A stretch of DNA of 64,000 nt from Xanthobacteraceae bacterium (GTDB lineage: Bacteria > Pseudomonadota > Alphaproteobacteria > Rhizobiales > Xanthobacteraceae), in contig JALHLQ010000004.1 in NCBI GenBank assembly GCA_022844485.1, positions 91,891 through 155,890 of the forward strand, given 5' to 3'. A program made the position numbers and the translations under genes. How positions within the stretch are numbered: the first letter of the stretch is position 1; each line of letters starts with the position of its first letter. Positions 42,471-51,446 of the stretch are shown here, piece by piece. A model generated the notes under the pieces. That model had not been told where the DNA came from. It worked only from the letters and a program-made list of their open reading frames with translations, and did not search any database.

Positions 42471-43724
42471 GTGCGAATCCTCTACGTTTGCCGCGTATTC
42501 AGCGGCTTCGAAACCAGCCTCGAAACGGGTCGCTGGTTGCCGACCGGGGCGCCAACCATTTACCGGGTCATGGAGGCGCTGGATCGCGGCTCGAACGAAG
42601 TCCGGTTTGTCATGCCGTGCAAAGGTGTCGGCAGAGATTACCGCACCAGTTGGACCGCGCCGGATGATCGCGAGGTAAAGCTCGATGGATTGCGGCACCC
42701 CGTCCGTGTTCTAGCGAGCGAACACCGTTATCCTGCGTGGATCGGTCCCCTGCGCGGGCCGCTAACGACGCTCCGGCACATCTGGCGCCTCTGGCGCAGC
42801 GTACGGGCCGAGCGGCCGGATCTGGTCTATGTGGATCGTTCAAATGTTGTGTTCGGAGCGCTGGTGGCCTGTCTGACGGGCATCCCCGTGGTGCTACGGA
42901 TTATGGGTGTTTACCCGTCGATGTGGGAAACGCTTCGGAGCAGGTCCATCGCGGACCGCATCACCCGCTGGGCGTATCGTGCACCCTTCGCTTTGGTGAT
43001 TTGTACACAGGACGGCAGCGGTGGCGAGTATTGGCTGCCAAAGGCGCTGCGAACGGGCGCGTCGTTCCACATGCTGTTGAACGGCTTCGATGGCGTCGCC
43101 CGCGCTTCCGAGCCGGATGTGCGGCTCGACGCCATTCCGCGCGATCGGACGGTTGTGTTGTTTGTTGGCCGCTTCGAAACGATCAAGGGCTGCGAAGAAT
43201 TCGCCGATGCGATGCTGAAGGTTCATGCAAGCGGTCGCCGGGATATTCACGCCGTGATGATTGGAACCGGCAGGTTGCATGATCGTGTGAGTGCCCGCGT
43301 CGCTGCCGCCGGCGCTGATGAGATGTTCACTTTCATCGACCGTCTGCCGCACGATCAGATCCCGGAAGCCCACCGTCGTTCGGACATTTACGTTTCGCTT
43401 AACCGACTAGGCCAGTTGAGCAATGCCAACTTGGAAGCAATGTCGATGGGTGCGTGCATGATTGTCCCGCCGCCGCAGCCTGAGCTCGGTATCGATATCG
43501 CGACGCAGGAAATCATCGACGATTCTGCGGTGGTGCGGCTCCCAATGGAAGATCAGATCGATGCGCTTGCCGCTGCAATCTGCGCGCTCGCGGATGCACC
43601 CGGCAGACGTGAGATGCTGCGTGCGAATATGCGGGCGGTAGCAGCGCGCGCCGTGAAGACGTGGGATACGCGCGTCGCGGAGGAACTCGCCCTGATCGGC
43701 GAGAAAGCCGGATGCCGGTTTTGA
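42471..43724 (+). CDS. Glycosyltransferase family 4-type
   Basis: The 417-residue GT-B protein starts MRILYVCRVFSGFETSL and has TVVLFVGRFETIKGCEEFADAM, a typical second-domain opening, followed by RRSDIYVSLNRLGQLSNANLEAMSMGACMIVP with the donor-binding E/N-x-LEAM region. It transfers a sugar from a nucleotide donor during repeat-unit assembly. The start is GTG at 42471. It overlaps the next glycosyltransferase by 13 bases. Confidence 0.85.
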   Translation: MRILYVCRVFSGFETSLETGRWLPTGAPTIYRVMEALDRGSNEVRFVMPCKGVGRDYRTSWTAPDDREVKLDGLRHPVRVLASEHRYPAWIGPLRGPLTTLRHIWRLWRSVRAERPDLVYVDRSNVVFGALVACLTGIPVVLRIMGVYPSMWETLRSRSIADRITRWAYRAPFALVICTQDGSGGEYWLPKALRTGASFHMLLNGFDGVARASEPDVRLDAIPRDRTVVLFVGRFETIKGCEEFADAMLKVHASGRRDIHAVMIGTGRLHDRVSARVAAAGADEMFTFIDRLPHDQIPEAHRRSDIYVSLNRLGQLSNANLEAMSMGACMIVPPPQPELGIDIATQEIIDDSAVVRLPMEDQIDALAAAICALADAPGRREMLRANMRAVAARAVKTWDTRVAEELALIGEKAGCRF

Positions 43725-44830
43725 GCGATAGTCGTGTTGATGTCATGCTGGTCATCTCCGACCTGGGAAGCGGAGGCGCGCAGCGCGTCGTTTGCGCGCT
43801 CGCTTCGCACTGGGCGGCCGCAGGACGCAAGGTTGCGGTTGCGACATTGTCGGCACCCGACGACGATTTCTTCCACTTGCCGGACGCCGTCACGCGCGCC
43901 TCAATCGGGCTCAACAGTGCTTCTAGTTCAGCGGTTTCGGGACTCATCAGCAATGCACGCCGGGTTTGGCGTTTGCGGCGTGCCCTGAAGCGGTTGAAAC
44001 CGGTGGTGGCGGTCGGTTTCGTTGGGCCGACAGCTGCGCTCCTGGTTGCGGCCGCTTTTGGTACTGGCGTCCGGGTCGTTGCGGCGGAGCGCAATGATCC
44101 CGCACGGCAAAGTTTCGGGCCCATCTGGGATCGGCTGCGCCGAGCCGCTTACCGCTACGCCGATCGCGTCACCGTAAATTCACCTGGGGCGATTGAAGCG
44201 CTCGGCAGGCTCGTTCCGGTCGGGCGGTTATTGTTCACGCCGAATCCGATACCTACTGCGACGGTAGGACCGCGTGCGTCGCTGCAAGAACCTACCATTC
44301 TAGCGGTAGGACGTTTGCACCGGCAAAAGGGGTTCGATGTCCTTCTGAACGCCTTTGCTCGTGTACAGAGCCATGGATGGCGGCTCGTTTTCGTTGGTGA
44401 GGGGAGCGACCGCGAGAAGCTGGAAGCGCAGGCACAGGCCCTCGGGATTGCAGGGCGCGTGCGTTTCGAGGGCGTGGTGAACGATCCGGCGCCGTATTAC
44501 CGCGCCGCCGACATTTTTGTCCTGCCCTCGCGGCATGAAGGCACGCCCAATGCGCTCACCGAGGCGATGGCTTTCGGGCTCCCGGTTATCGTGAGCGATG
44601 GTTCGCCAGGACCGCTGAGTCTGGTGGAAAACGGTACCAACGGGTTGGTTACGCCGGTTGAGAACGTACCGGCATTGACCGAAGCGCTGGAGCGCCTGAT
44701 GGCGGATGCCGGCGAGCGTGCGCGCCTTGGCGCCGCGGCGCGGACAGCTATGGCGGGGCGGCGCGCGCGCGACGAGGCATTCGCCTTGTGGGACCGCGCT
44801 ATCGAATTCGCGTCCGCCGGCACGCGATGA
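43712..44830 (+). CDS. Glycosyltransferase family 4
   Basis: The 372-residue GT4 has DVMLVISDLGSGGAQRVVCAL near its start (acceptor-side glycine loop), ILAVGRLHRQKGFDVLLNAFA at the second domain, and the EX7E signature in DIFVLPSRHEGTPNALTEAMAFGLPVIVS. It is a retaining transferase, similar to WbpY/WbpZ or PimB-like enzymes. ATG 43712 begins inside the upstream gene; its stop overlaps the next start by ATGA, so three glycosyltransferase genes are translationally coupled. Confidence 0.9.
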   Translation: MPVLSDSRVDVMLVISDLGSGGAQRVVCALASHWAAAGRKVAVATLSAPDDDFFHLPDAVTRASIGLNSASSSAVSGLISNARRVWRLRRALKRLKPVVAVGFVGPTAALLVAAAFGTGVRVVAAERNDPARQSFGPIWDRLRRAAYRYADRVTVNSPGAIEALGRLVPVGRLLFTPNPIPTATVGPRASLQEPTILAVGRLHRQKGFDVLLNAFARVQSHGWRLVFVGEGSDREKLEAQAQALGIAGRVRFEGVVNDPAPYYRAADIFVLPSRHEGTPNALTEAMAFGLPVIVSDGSPGPLSLVENGTNGLVTPVENVPALTEALERLMADAGERARLGAAARTAMAGRRARDEAFALWDRAIEFASAGTR

Positions 44831-45984
44831 GCGACTGCGCCGTTCACATACTTTCCGACGGACTGCGGTCGCCAAATTCCATGGCGCTCGTTTATCCGCT
44901 GGTCGTGCACGAGTACGCCCTTCGTAATCGTGGCATCGTGGTGCGTATCTTCGAAACGGCAGAGCGGAATTATGCCGACTGCGATCTGTTGATTGTCGAT
45001 AGCAAGCATTTTACCGGACCCGAACGGGGACAGCTTTCGTTCGTTCAGGACGCGCTGCAAAGCTTCGGCATGAAAGTGCCCCTGGTTTGGTATGACTCCA
45101 CAGACAGTGCGGGGTGGCTGGTTGGCGGCGTGGTGCCGCTGGTGCGGCGCTACTTCAAGAACCAACTCCTGCGGGATAGGAGCGCCTATACGCGGCCGAT
45201 GTACGGACGCCGGGCATATACTGATTTTTATCACCGCACAGCCGGTGTAGTTGATCTGCAGCCGGAAGTGGCGCCTGCGCTGACGGATAGAGACCAACTC
45301 GATCGGGTGCGGCTCGGATGGAATTCGGGCCTTGCCGATTATTCTCGTTGGGGCCCACTGCGGGCGGAGCTGTATCGGCGTTTTCGGTTCCCCGGTCTGC
45401 AGAAGGGGAGGGAGTTCACGCCGGCATCGAGGTCGCGTCGCAACCGGCTCTCGTGCCGGATGGGCATCTCGTATAGCCGGGATACTGTAGCGTATCAGAG
45501 GCGGCGGCTGGCGGCGCAACTCGGTCAACGTCTTAAGACGGACAAGCTCGGCCGCGGAGCGTACTTCTCCGAATTGCGCGATAGCCGTCTCGTCGTGTCG
45601 CCGTTTGGTCTGGGAGAAATCACGCTGAAAGACTTCGAGGTCTTTCTAACCGGCGGCTTGCTGGTCAAACCCGATATGAGCCATCTCGAAACTTGGCCTG
45701 ATCTTTACCGGCCGGACGAGACCATGGCGGCCTTCGCCTGGGATCTGTCGGACTTTGAGGCGGTCATCGACCGGTATCTGGCCGAACCCAAGCACGCCTT
45801 GGAGGTGGCCGCTGCCGGGCAGAACCTCTATTTGCGTCACGTTTCCGGCAATGAGGCGTCTAATCTGTTCGCCGACCGTTTTGCCGCTCTGGTCGGCGAG
45901 GCTCTTACCAACGCGGGCAATCCCGTGTTCGATCCGGTATCGCCGCGGTCACCCACCGCGACAACCGTGGGGCTTAAAGCGTGA
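44827..45984 (+). CDS. Putative glycosyltransferase (group 1-like C terminus)
   Basis: The 385-residue protein has weak GT-B features. Its C-terminal third (YFSELRDSRLVVSPFGLGEITLKDFEVFLTGGLLVKPDMSHLETWPDLY) resembles the Glyco_trans_1_2 or spore-maturation CgeB-like region in which a donor-binding acidic residue follows G-E-I. The N-terminal domain begins VHILSDGLRSPNSMALVYPLVVHEYALRNRG. Context among coupled glycosyltransferases supports a transferase role. Family assignment is tentative. Confidence 0.6.
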   Translation: MSDCAVHILSDGLRSPNSMALVYPLVVHEYALRNRGIVVRIFETAERNYADCDLLIVDSKHFTGPERGQLSFVQDALQSFGMKVPLVWYDSTDSAGWLVGGVVPLVRRYFKNQLLRDRSAYTRPMYGRRAYTDFYHRTAGVVDLQPEVAPALTDRDQLDRVRLGWNSGLADYSRWGPLRAELYRRFRFPGLQKGREFTPASRSRRNRLSCRMGISYSRDTVAYQRRRLAAQLGQRLKTDKLGRGAYFSELRDSRLVVSPFGLGEITLKDFEVFLTGGLLVKPDMSHLETWPDLYRPDETMAAFAWDLSDFEAVIDRYLAEPKHALEVAAAGQNLYLRHVSGNEASNLFADRFAALVGEALTNAGNPVFDPVSPRSPTATTVGLKA

Positions 45985-46247
45985 CGGTCTGGCTGTGGGC
46001 CGCTTTGGTAGCGGCGGGTGCCTATGCCGCTCTCCATGTCTGCGCGGCAGTCTGGAATCGTTATTTGGCATTGCCCAGGCCGGCTTCATTCCCGCCAGCC
46101 GCGCGGTTGCTGGTCGCCGCTTGTCTGTCGGATCCGAACTCTGAGCTGGCGCCTATGGCGAGGCCAGACATATGGCGGGCCTCGTCGCAAGGTTCCGCGC
46201 ATGAGAACTCCAATTGCGCGTATCCTTGTGCACTTGATCAATCGTGA
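45981..46247 (+). CDS. Small hypothetical protein with an N-terminal membrane segment
   Basis: A GTG at 45981 lies inside the upstream stop and opens an 88-residue frame. It has one clear hydrophobic segment (VWLWAALVAAGAYAALHVCAAVW) and then a short polar tail with no motif. The coupling supports translation. The tail could come from a frameshift because another frame (ending at 46305) is also open over this stretch. It may be a small membrane protein or a degraded remnant. Confidence 0.4.
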   Translation: MTVWLWAALVAAGAYAALHVCAAVWNRYLALPRPASFPPAARLLVAACLSDPNSELAPMARPDIWRASSQGSAHENSNCAYPCALDQS

Positions 46248-46308
46248 GCTATGGCTTGGTGACGCCACGCAGCCGCTGCCTGCGCCGACCGCCCGCGTAT
46301 CCTGAAAC

Positions 46309-47751
46309 ATGCCGAATCTGGAATCTGAACTTTTGCGCCAGCAGGCGAAGTCCGCGAAGCTTTGGCTGATACTTATCTTGATAGCCGCGGCGGCGCTGCG
46401 CTTTGGTTATCAGGAGGGCATGCTGGCCTTCGGCGGCAGCTTTCATAATGGCAGCGACTCAGGAAAATACCTGGCGATCGCCGACACCATTTATGAGACC
46501 GGCCAATTCGGTCGAATGTCGGGCGGTGTTGTCCAGGAAGAGGTGAACCGGATGCCGGTTTACCCGTATTTCCTGGCAGGTGTGTTTGCGCTCTTCGGGA
46601 AGGGCAATCTTTACGCAGTGGTACTGGTGCAGATTCTTCTCGACATTGCCATGATCGCGGGCTTGGCACTGGCGGCGGCCGCAATCGACCGGCGCCTGAT
46701 CGTCCCGGTCGCGGCGGTCGCGGCGGTCATACCGAATTTTTTGGTGCACGTTTCTTACGTTCTGACCGAAACGGTTTTTCTGTTCTTTTTCGTCTGGGGA
46801 CTGTGCGCTACGCTCTGGGCAATTCGAGGGCGCCGCACGGGATGGCTTCTGGCCGCCGCCGGCATTTGTTTCGGCGCGACCCTGCTGACGCGCCCGGTCA
46901 TGATGTTCTTCCCGATTGCGCTGTTTGTCACTCTGCTGGTCACGCTTCCGCGCGCGGCCGCCGCGAACTTCGGACGCAGGCTGGTACTGGCCGCGCTGCC
47001 GGGGATCATCGTGGTCGCCTTCGCCGTGCCGCGGGTCGTCGAAAACTATCGGGATTACGGTGTCCCGATATTGACCAACCAGTCGGGCACCCATCTTTTG
47101 AAGTGGATCTATCCTTGTCTGCGGACGCCATGGACTTGTTCCAGCTTGGGTCAGGCGTGGAAGGAGAGTGAGCCGATCGTCAGAGAACGCATTGACGCAT
47201 TGCCCGAGTCGGAGCGTGCCAATCCCGCGCGGATCGATATGGTGATGCGTGAAGTTGGCGCCCAGCGGATCGCGGAGCTCGGCGCGAAGCAAATCGCGCT
47301 GGGCATGGCGGTCGGAATGTTCAAAAACATTATTCAGACGGGCTTCTATGAAGTTCTGACCCAATTCCGCCAACCGCCAACATTCTTTTCGGCGATGCCG
47401 GGGCACACGATCAGTGAGCGGATTAGGAACTTCGTGACAGTAAATGAGGGAAACCTATTTATGCTGTTCTGGGCGATCGCGCAGGCAACCTTGCTTCTGT
47501 CGCGCGGCGTGCAACTGGTCGGCGTCGGCGCGGGATTGGTGCGGCCTGAAACCCGTCCGTACGTGCTGTTTCTCGTGATGACCGTCGCCTATTTTCTGGT
47601 CGTGAGCGGGCCAGTTGCTGACCCAAAATACCGAATCCCGATGGAGCCTGCGCTGCTCATCCTGTTTTCGTTGGGACTGTACAGCATGTTTGATTGGGTG
47701 CGCGCGCGTCGCCGTCAGTCCGGTCAACTTCTGCGGCATGAACTAGCGTGA
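46309..47751 (+). CDS. GT-C membrane glycosyltransferase (ArnT/PMT-like), copy 1
   Basis: The 480-residue polytopic protein has about ten hydrophobic segments. After the first comes a periplasmic loop with GSDSGKYLAIAD, where GT-C enzymes keep an acidic catalytic residue. Other marks are LLTRPVMMFFPIALF, NQSGTHLLKWIYP and VSGPVADPKYRIPMEPALLIL. GT-C enzymes use polyprenyl-phosphate sugars to modify glycans or lipids outside the membrane. A clear paralogue lies at 53381-54766 on the minus strand with QSGMHLSRWIVP and GPIASPKYRLPIEP. Its stop overlaps the next start. Confidence 0.8.
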   Translation: MPNLESELLRQQAKSAKLWLILILIAAAALRFGYQEGMLAFGGSFHNGSDSGKYLAIADTIYETGQFGRMSGGVVQEEVNRMPVYPYFLAGVFALFGKGNLYAVVLVQILLDIAMIAGLALAAAAIDRRLIVPVAAVAAVIPNFLVHVSYVLTETVFLFFFVWGLCATLWAIRGRRTGWLLAAAGICFGATLLTRPVMMFFPIALFVTLLVTLPRAAAANFGRRLVLAALPGIIVVAFAVPRVVENYRDYGVPILTNQSGTHLLKWIYPCLRTPWTCSSLGQAWKESEPIVRERIDALPESERANPARIDMVMREVGAQRIAELGAKQIALGMAVGMFKNIIQTGFYEVLTQFRQPPTFFSAMPGHTISERIRNFVTVNEGNLFMLFWAIAQATLLLSRGVQLVGVGAGLVRPETRPYVLFLVMTVAYFLVVSGPVADPKYRIPMEPALLILFSLGLYSMFDWVRARRRQSGQLLRHELA

Positions 47752-48830
47752 CTGATATCGGTCAAATGATCACCTTCGCAACGGTCACGTCGCGCGGCTA
47801 CATCGACCAGGCCGCCGGCCTGATTCTGAATTTGCGCGAATACTATCCCTCGGCCGAGATCGTTGTCTGCGCGCTCGACGTGGACACCCAGCGGGCGTTC
47901 GAGGTTGTGGCCGATGCAAATGTGACCTGTATAGCGGCGGCAGAAGTCTGGGGCCCTGATTGCTGGCGTAATATCTCGAGCCGCATGAGTGTGCCGGAGC
48001 GCGCCTTCGCGTCTAAATCTGCGCTGGTGGCTTGGGCCGTTGAAACCCGCAATCGGCCGGTTCTCTTATTGGACAGCGATTTGCTGTTTCTTGCCCGCAC
48101 TGACGACATGATCGAAAGCCTGCAACATCATCCGCTGTTGCTCGTGCCGGGCCGCCACCCGTGGGACGCGTGGCGGAAGACCGCTAATTTCGGCCTGTTT
48201 TCGGCCGGTATCATCGGGGTGGCGCCATCGGCGGTTTCCATGGCGCGGTCATGGCGGGCAATGTGCTTCGAGGCGTGTATGGCGACGTCGCTGTCGGGGC
48301 TCTACTACGAACAAAAATATCTCGACTATTTCGTTTCGGTCGACGGTCTGAAGATTTTTAACGATCCCGGAATAAACGTTTCTCAGACCCTGCTTAAATT
48401 GCTGGGGCCGCGGCGGAATGAAGATGGGTCATGGCAAGTTACCGGCGGGACGCCGCTACGTATCTATCATGCGAGTCGCAGCACGGACGAAGAGTTCGAG
48501 CTGGCCAAAATAAAGGTGGAGTACAACCGCCGCGGGCTGGCGGCCTTTGGCCTGGCGGAAAAGCTTGCGCCGCGAGAGCAAAAGACCGGCAGCCGTGTCG
48601 GACTCGCAGCATTGGTCCGTTTGGTCCGGATTGGCAGCGGGCTTGAAGGAATTTCGAATCTGCTCGATCGCATGAGCCGGGGGTTGATCACACTTCATCG
48701 TGTGTTGACGCTAAATGACGGTACGTTGCGAGCGCGCATCCACGAGGCGTACCGAGTCCGGTCGCGGCTTCAGACCTCGCTGGAACGCGCTGCCTATCCG
48801 AATGCTGATCTAGATAGCGATAAGAGATGA
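47748..48830 (+). CDS. GT-A-type nucleotide-diphospho-sugar transferase-like protein
   Basis: The 360-residue protein opens with MITFATVTSRGYIDQAAGLILNL and has VLLLDSDLLFLA, a DxD-type metal and nucleotide-sugar binding site, then NFGLFSAGIIGV. These are features of GT8/GT77-like cytoplasmic transferases. The C-terminal 100 residues are basic and helical. GTG 47748 overlaps the GT-C stop by 4 bases, and the stop itself overlaps a tiny ORF at 48827. Confidence 0.7.
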   Translation: MTDIGQMITFATVTSRGYIDQAAGLILNLREYYPSAEIVVCALDVDTQRAFEVVADANVTCIAAAEVWGPDCWRNISSRMSVPERAFASKSALVAWAVETRNRPVLLLDSDLLFLARTDDMIESLQHHPLLLVPGRHPWDAWRKTANFGLFSAGIIGVAPSAVSMARSWRAMCFEACMATSLSGLYYEQKYLDYFVSVDGLKIFNDPGINVSQTLLKLLGPRRNEDGSWQVTGGTPLRIYHASRSTDEEFELAKIKVEYNRRGLAAFGLAEKLAPREQKTGSRVGLAALVRLVRIGSGLEGISNLLDRMSRGLITLHRVLTLNDGTLRARIHEAYRVRSRLQTSLERAAYPNADLDSDKR

Positions 48831-48925
48831 GCACGTATTCTAACTCGCGGTACGACAAGACCGGCATCGCAAACGATCGCGCCGTCGATGAAACGGCGGT
48901 GAGGTCAATGGGAAAGGGACGCTAG
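48827..48925 (+). CDS. Possible 32-residue coupled small protein
   Basis: An ATG at 48827 overlaps the upstream stop (ATGA) and opens a 32-codon frame starting MSTYSNSRYDKTG and ending RSMGKGR, stop TAG at 48923-48925. It fills almost the whole 99-base gap before the methyltransferase at 48930. The product is hydrophilic with no motif. It could be a real small protein, a leader that couples translation to the next gene, or chance. Confidence 0.3.
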   Translation: MSTYSNSRYDKTGIANDRAVDETAVRSMGKGR

Positions 48926-48929
48926 CGCG

Positions 48930-49634
48930 ATGATCAATGCCAGCTGCGAAATCGATTATCTGTATCGCGGTCTGCGCGCGCTGGTTGGGTTTCGCAGCAA
49001 GACCGCGCTCGCTTGGCTGCGCCATGGTCATTTTGTACGAGCGCGTGCGATCCGTTCGTATCTCGACGCTCATCCAGACGGCAAACTCCACCTCGGTTCG
49101 ACGAATTCATTGCCCGGATTTCTTAATTCCCAGATCATGGGAGCGGTGCCGATCGACGTCGTCCGGCCTCTACCGCTACCGGATAGATCTTTTGTCTTGA
49201 TATATTCGTCTCATTTGGTTGAGCATCTTCACCGATTGCAGTTTTTCGATTTTCTAGCGGAGAGCCGTCGGGTATTGAAGCCGGGTGGGCTGCATCTCAT
49301 TGCAACGCCGTCGGCCGAGAAAATAGCGCGCACACTTTACGGACCGGACAGCCCGGAAAAGTCGACATTGTTGGAAGCGGGTGCGCGATTCTACCCGGAG
49401 CCGTTCCATACGCCTGCGCACCAGCTCAATCTGACGATGCGGGCCTATGGGCACCGCTTTCTCTACGATCTTGCGTTCATGCGGGAGGCAGGACGGGCTG
49501 CCGGCTTCGCCAGCGTGGAGTCGATTGACAATTTCGATTTGCCGGACGCGCATTTGAGCGAGTATGTGGGCAGCAGGAAATCCAAGCGCTGGTACTGCGA
49601 GACCGAGACCTATGTTTTCCGCGTTCCCGGATAA
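48930..49634 (+). CDS. SAM-dependent methyltransferase (type 11-like)
   Basis: The 234-residue protein keeps the late SAM-fold motifs (SHLVEHLHRLQFFDFLAESRRVLKPGGLHLIATPS) but the classical glycine-rich motif I is weak; KLHLGSTNSLPGFLNSQ stands in its place. This is common in the small predicted SAM-dependent methyltransferase group near glycosyltransferases. The start ATG at 48930 follows the tiny ORF by 4 bases. Substrate unknown. Confidence 0.75.
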   Translation: MINASCEIDYLYRGLRALVGFRSKTALAWLRHGHFVRARAIRSYLDAHPDGKLHLGSTNSLPGFLNSQIMGAVPIDVVRPLPLPDRSFVLIYSSHLVEHLHRLQFFDFLAESRRVLKPGGLHLIATPSAEKIARTLYGPDSPEKSTLLEAGARFYPEPFHTPAHQLNLTMRAYGHRFLYDLAFMREAGRAAGFASVESIDNFDLPDAHLSEYVGSRKSKRWYCETETYVFRVPG

Positions 49635-49666
49635 CACGTCAGCCGTTGAAGAGCCGCACGAATCCT

Positions 49667-50749
49667 ATGAAGATATTGACCGTCGTCGGCGCCCGGCCGC
49701 AGTTCATCAAGGCTGCGGTCGTGAGCCAGGAAATAAGATTACGGCCGGGGCTGTCTGAAGTGCTGGTGCACACGGGTCAGCACTACGACGATTCGATGTC
49801 GCGGATTTTTTTCGAGCAACTCGGGCTTGCAAAGCCGAACTATAATCTTGGCGTGGGGTCGGCGTCCCACGGCGCGCAGACGGGGCGGATGCTGGAGGCG
49901 CTGGAAACGGTGCTGGTGGCGGAAAGGCCCGACTGGGTGCTGGTCTACGGGGACACCAATTCGACCCTTGCCGGCGCATTGGCAGCGGCGAAGCTCGGAC
50001 TGCCGCTGGCCCACGTGGAGGCCGGCCTTCGAAGCTTTCAGCGCGCCATGCCTGAGGAGATCAACAGGGTCGTGACCGACCGGATTTCCGACCTCCTGTT
50101 CGCGCCGACAAATGCGGCGGTGCGGAACTTACAGAATGAAGGCGTTGACGAAAAAAAGGTGCGCCTGGTCGGCGACGTCATGTTCGACGCTGCTTTGCGT
50201 TACGTTGAATATTCCGACGTCGGGCCTTTCATGGCGCGGCATGACTTGCAGGAGAAGCGGTTCGTCCTTGTCACCCTGCATCGCGCCGAGAATACCGACA
50301 GCCGCGCGCGCCTCTCGGAGATAGTCGACAGTTTGTGCGGGGTCGGTGGCGCAACGAAAGTTGTCTTCCCCCTTCATCCGCGTACAAAAGCGGCGCTCGA
50401 TCGCGAAGGCCTTCTGGACCGCGTCACTGCTTCGACGATCTGTGTCGAGCCGCTGGGTTACCTCGACATGTTGGGATTGGAACGCGCAGCGTCGGTAGTC
50501 GTCACTGATTCTGGCGGTGTGCAGAAGGAGGCCTTCTTCCTCGGCACGTCCTGTCTGATCCTGCGGCCGACGACAGAGTGGGTCGAACTGCTTGAATTGA
50601 ATTGCGCACGGCTTTGCGAGCCGGCCGATTTGGCCGCCGCTATCGCCAGCCCGCCGCAGTCGCAAAAGGCCGCCGCCCAGGGCTTGTTTGGCGGCGGCGC
50701 TGCATCCCGACGCATTGTCGATGCGTTGATGGATGCGCGCGCCGCTTAA
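49667..50749 (+). CDS. wecB: UDP-N-acetylglucosamine 2-epimerase, non-hydrolysing type
   Basis: The 360-residue enzyme begins MKILTVVGARPQFIKAA and contains LVHTGQHYDDSMS, VYGDTNSTLAGALAA, VEAGLRSFQRAMPEEINR and TDSGGVQKEAF, all standard for WecB/MnaA/WbpI. It interconverts UDP-GlcNAc-type and UDP-ManNAc-type sugars. The ATG at 49667 is certain from homology. The next gene encodes a WbpD-like acetyltransferase, so the true substrate may be the 2,3-diacetamido uronic acid, as for WbpI. It is also the only candidate for feeding ManNAc-type precursors to the NeuB enzymes. Confidence 0.9.
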   Translation: MKILTVVGARPQFIKAAVVSQEIRLRPGLSEVLVHTGQHYDDSMSRIFFEQLGLAKPNYNLGVGSASHGAQTGRMLEALETVLVAERPDWVLVYGDTNSTLAGALAAAKLGLPLAHVEAGLRSFQRAMPEEINRVVTDRISDLLFAPTNAAVRNLQNEGVDEKKVRLVGDVMFDAALRYVEYSDVGPFMARHDLQEKRFVLVTLHRAENTDSRARLSEIVDSLCGVGGATKVVFPLHPRTKAALDREGLLDRVTASTICVEPLGYLDMLGLERAASVVVTDSGGVQKEAFFLGTSCLILRPTTEWVELLELNCARLCEPADLAAAIASPPQSQKAAAQGLFGGGAASRRIVDALMDARAA

Positions 50750-50761
50750 TGTGCCGTCTAT

Positions 50762-51406
50762 ATGGCGGTGGTTAACCCGCGGCTATTGTTCATAAGGCAT
50801 TGTTCGAGCGTGACCGACCAGCTCAAGCCTGAATTCCTGGCACGTGGCGTCTCCGTTCACGAGAGCGCCTATATCGACAGTCCGGTCACCATCGGACGCG
50901 GAACGCGCGTTTGGCATTTTGCGCACATCCTCGGCGGATGCACGATTGGCGAGAATTGTTCGATCGGCCAGAATGTCGTGATCGGTCCCGATGTCACCGT
51001 CGGTCGCGACTGCAAGATCCAGAATAACGTTAGCCTTTACAAGGGCGTCGAGCTTGAGGATGGCGTGTTCTGCGGACCGAGCGCGGTGTTCACCAACGTC
51101 AACAATCCTCGGGCTGAAATCCGCCGGATGGATGAAATGCGCCGGACGCTGGTCCGCCGGGGTGCGACCATCGGGGCCAACGCGACGATCGTATGCGGTC
51201 ATACCCTAGGTCCGTACAGCTTCATCGCTGCCGGCGCTGTCGTCACTAACGACGTCCCGGCCTACGCGCTCGTGGCTGGGGTGCCCGCACGCCGTATCGG
51301 CTGGATGAGCCGCGCGGGTGCACGGCTGGGTGATGACCTCGTCTGTCCGATTGATGGTTCGCGATACCGCACAAGCAGTGACGGCAGCCTCGAGCCGGTC
51401 GGTTAG
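50762..51406 (+). CDS. WbpD/WlbB-like UDP-2-acetamido-3-amino-sugar N-acetyltransferase
   Basis: The 214-residue left-handed beta-helix enzyme contains [54 protein letters not shown] and [15 protein letters not shown]. This is the WbpD/WlbB pattern, which acetylates the 3-amino group of UDP-GlcNAc3NA. A GTG at 50811 (VTDQLKPEF) is a likely alternative start because the first 16 residues look unlike the family. It lies 12 bases after the 2-epimerase, reproducing two steps of the UDP-ManNAc3NAcA pathway. Confidence 0.85.
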   Translation: MAVVNPRLLFIRHCSSVTDQLKPEFLARGVSVHESAYIDSPVTIGRGTRVWHFAHILGGCTIGENCSIGQNVVIGPDVTVGRDCKIQNNVSLYKGVELEDGVFCGPSAVFTNVNNPRAEIRRMDEMRRTLVRRGATIGANATIVCGHTLGPYSFIAAGAVVTNDVPAYALVAGVPARRIGWMSRAGARLGDDLVCPIDGSRYRTSSDGSLEPVG

Positions 51407-51446
51407 GCCGTCCATCCGGTCTCATTCATTCTGGGGACTGACTGAC

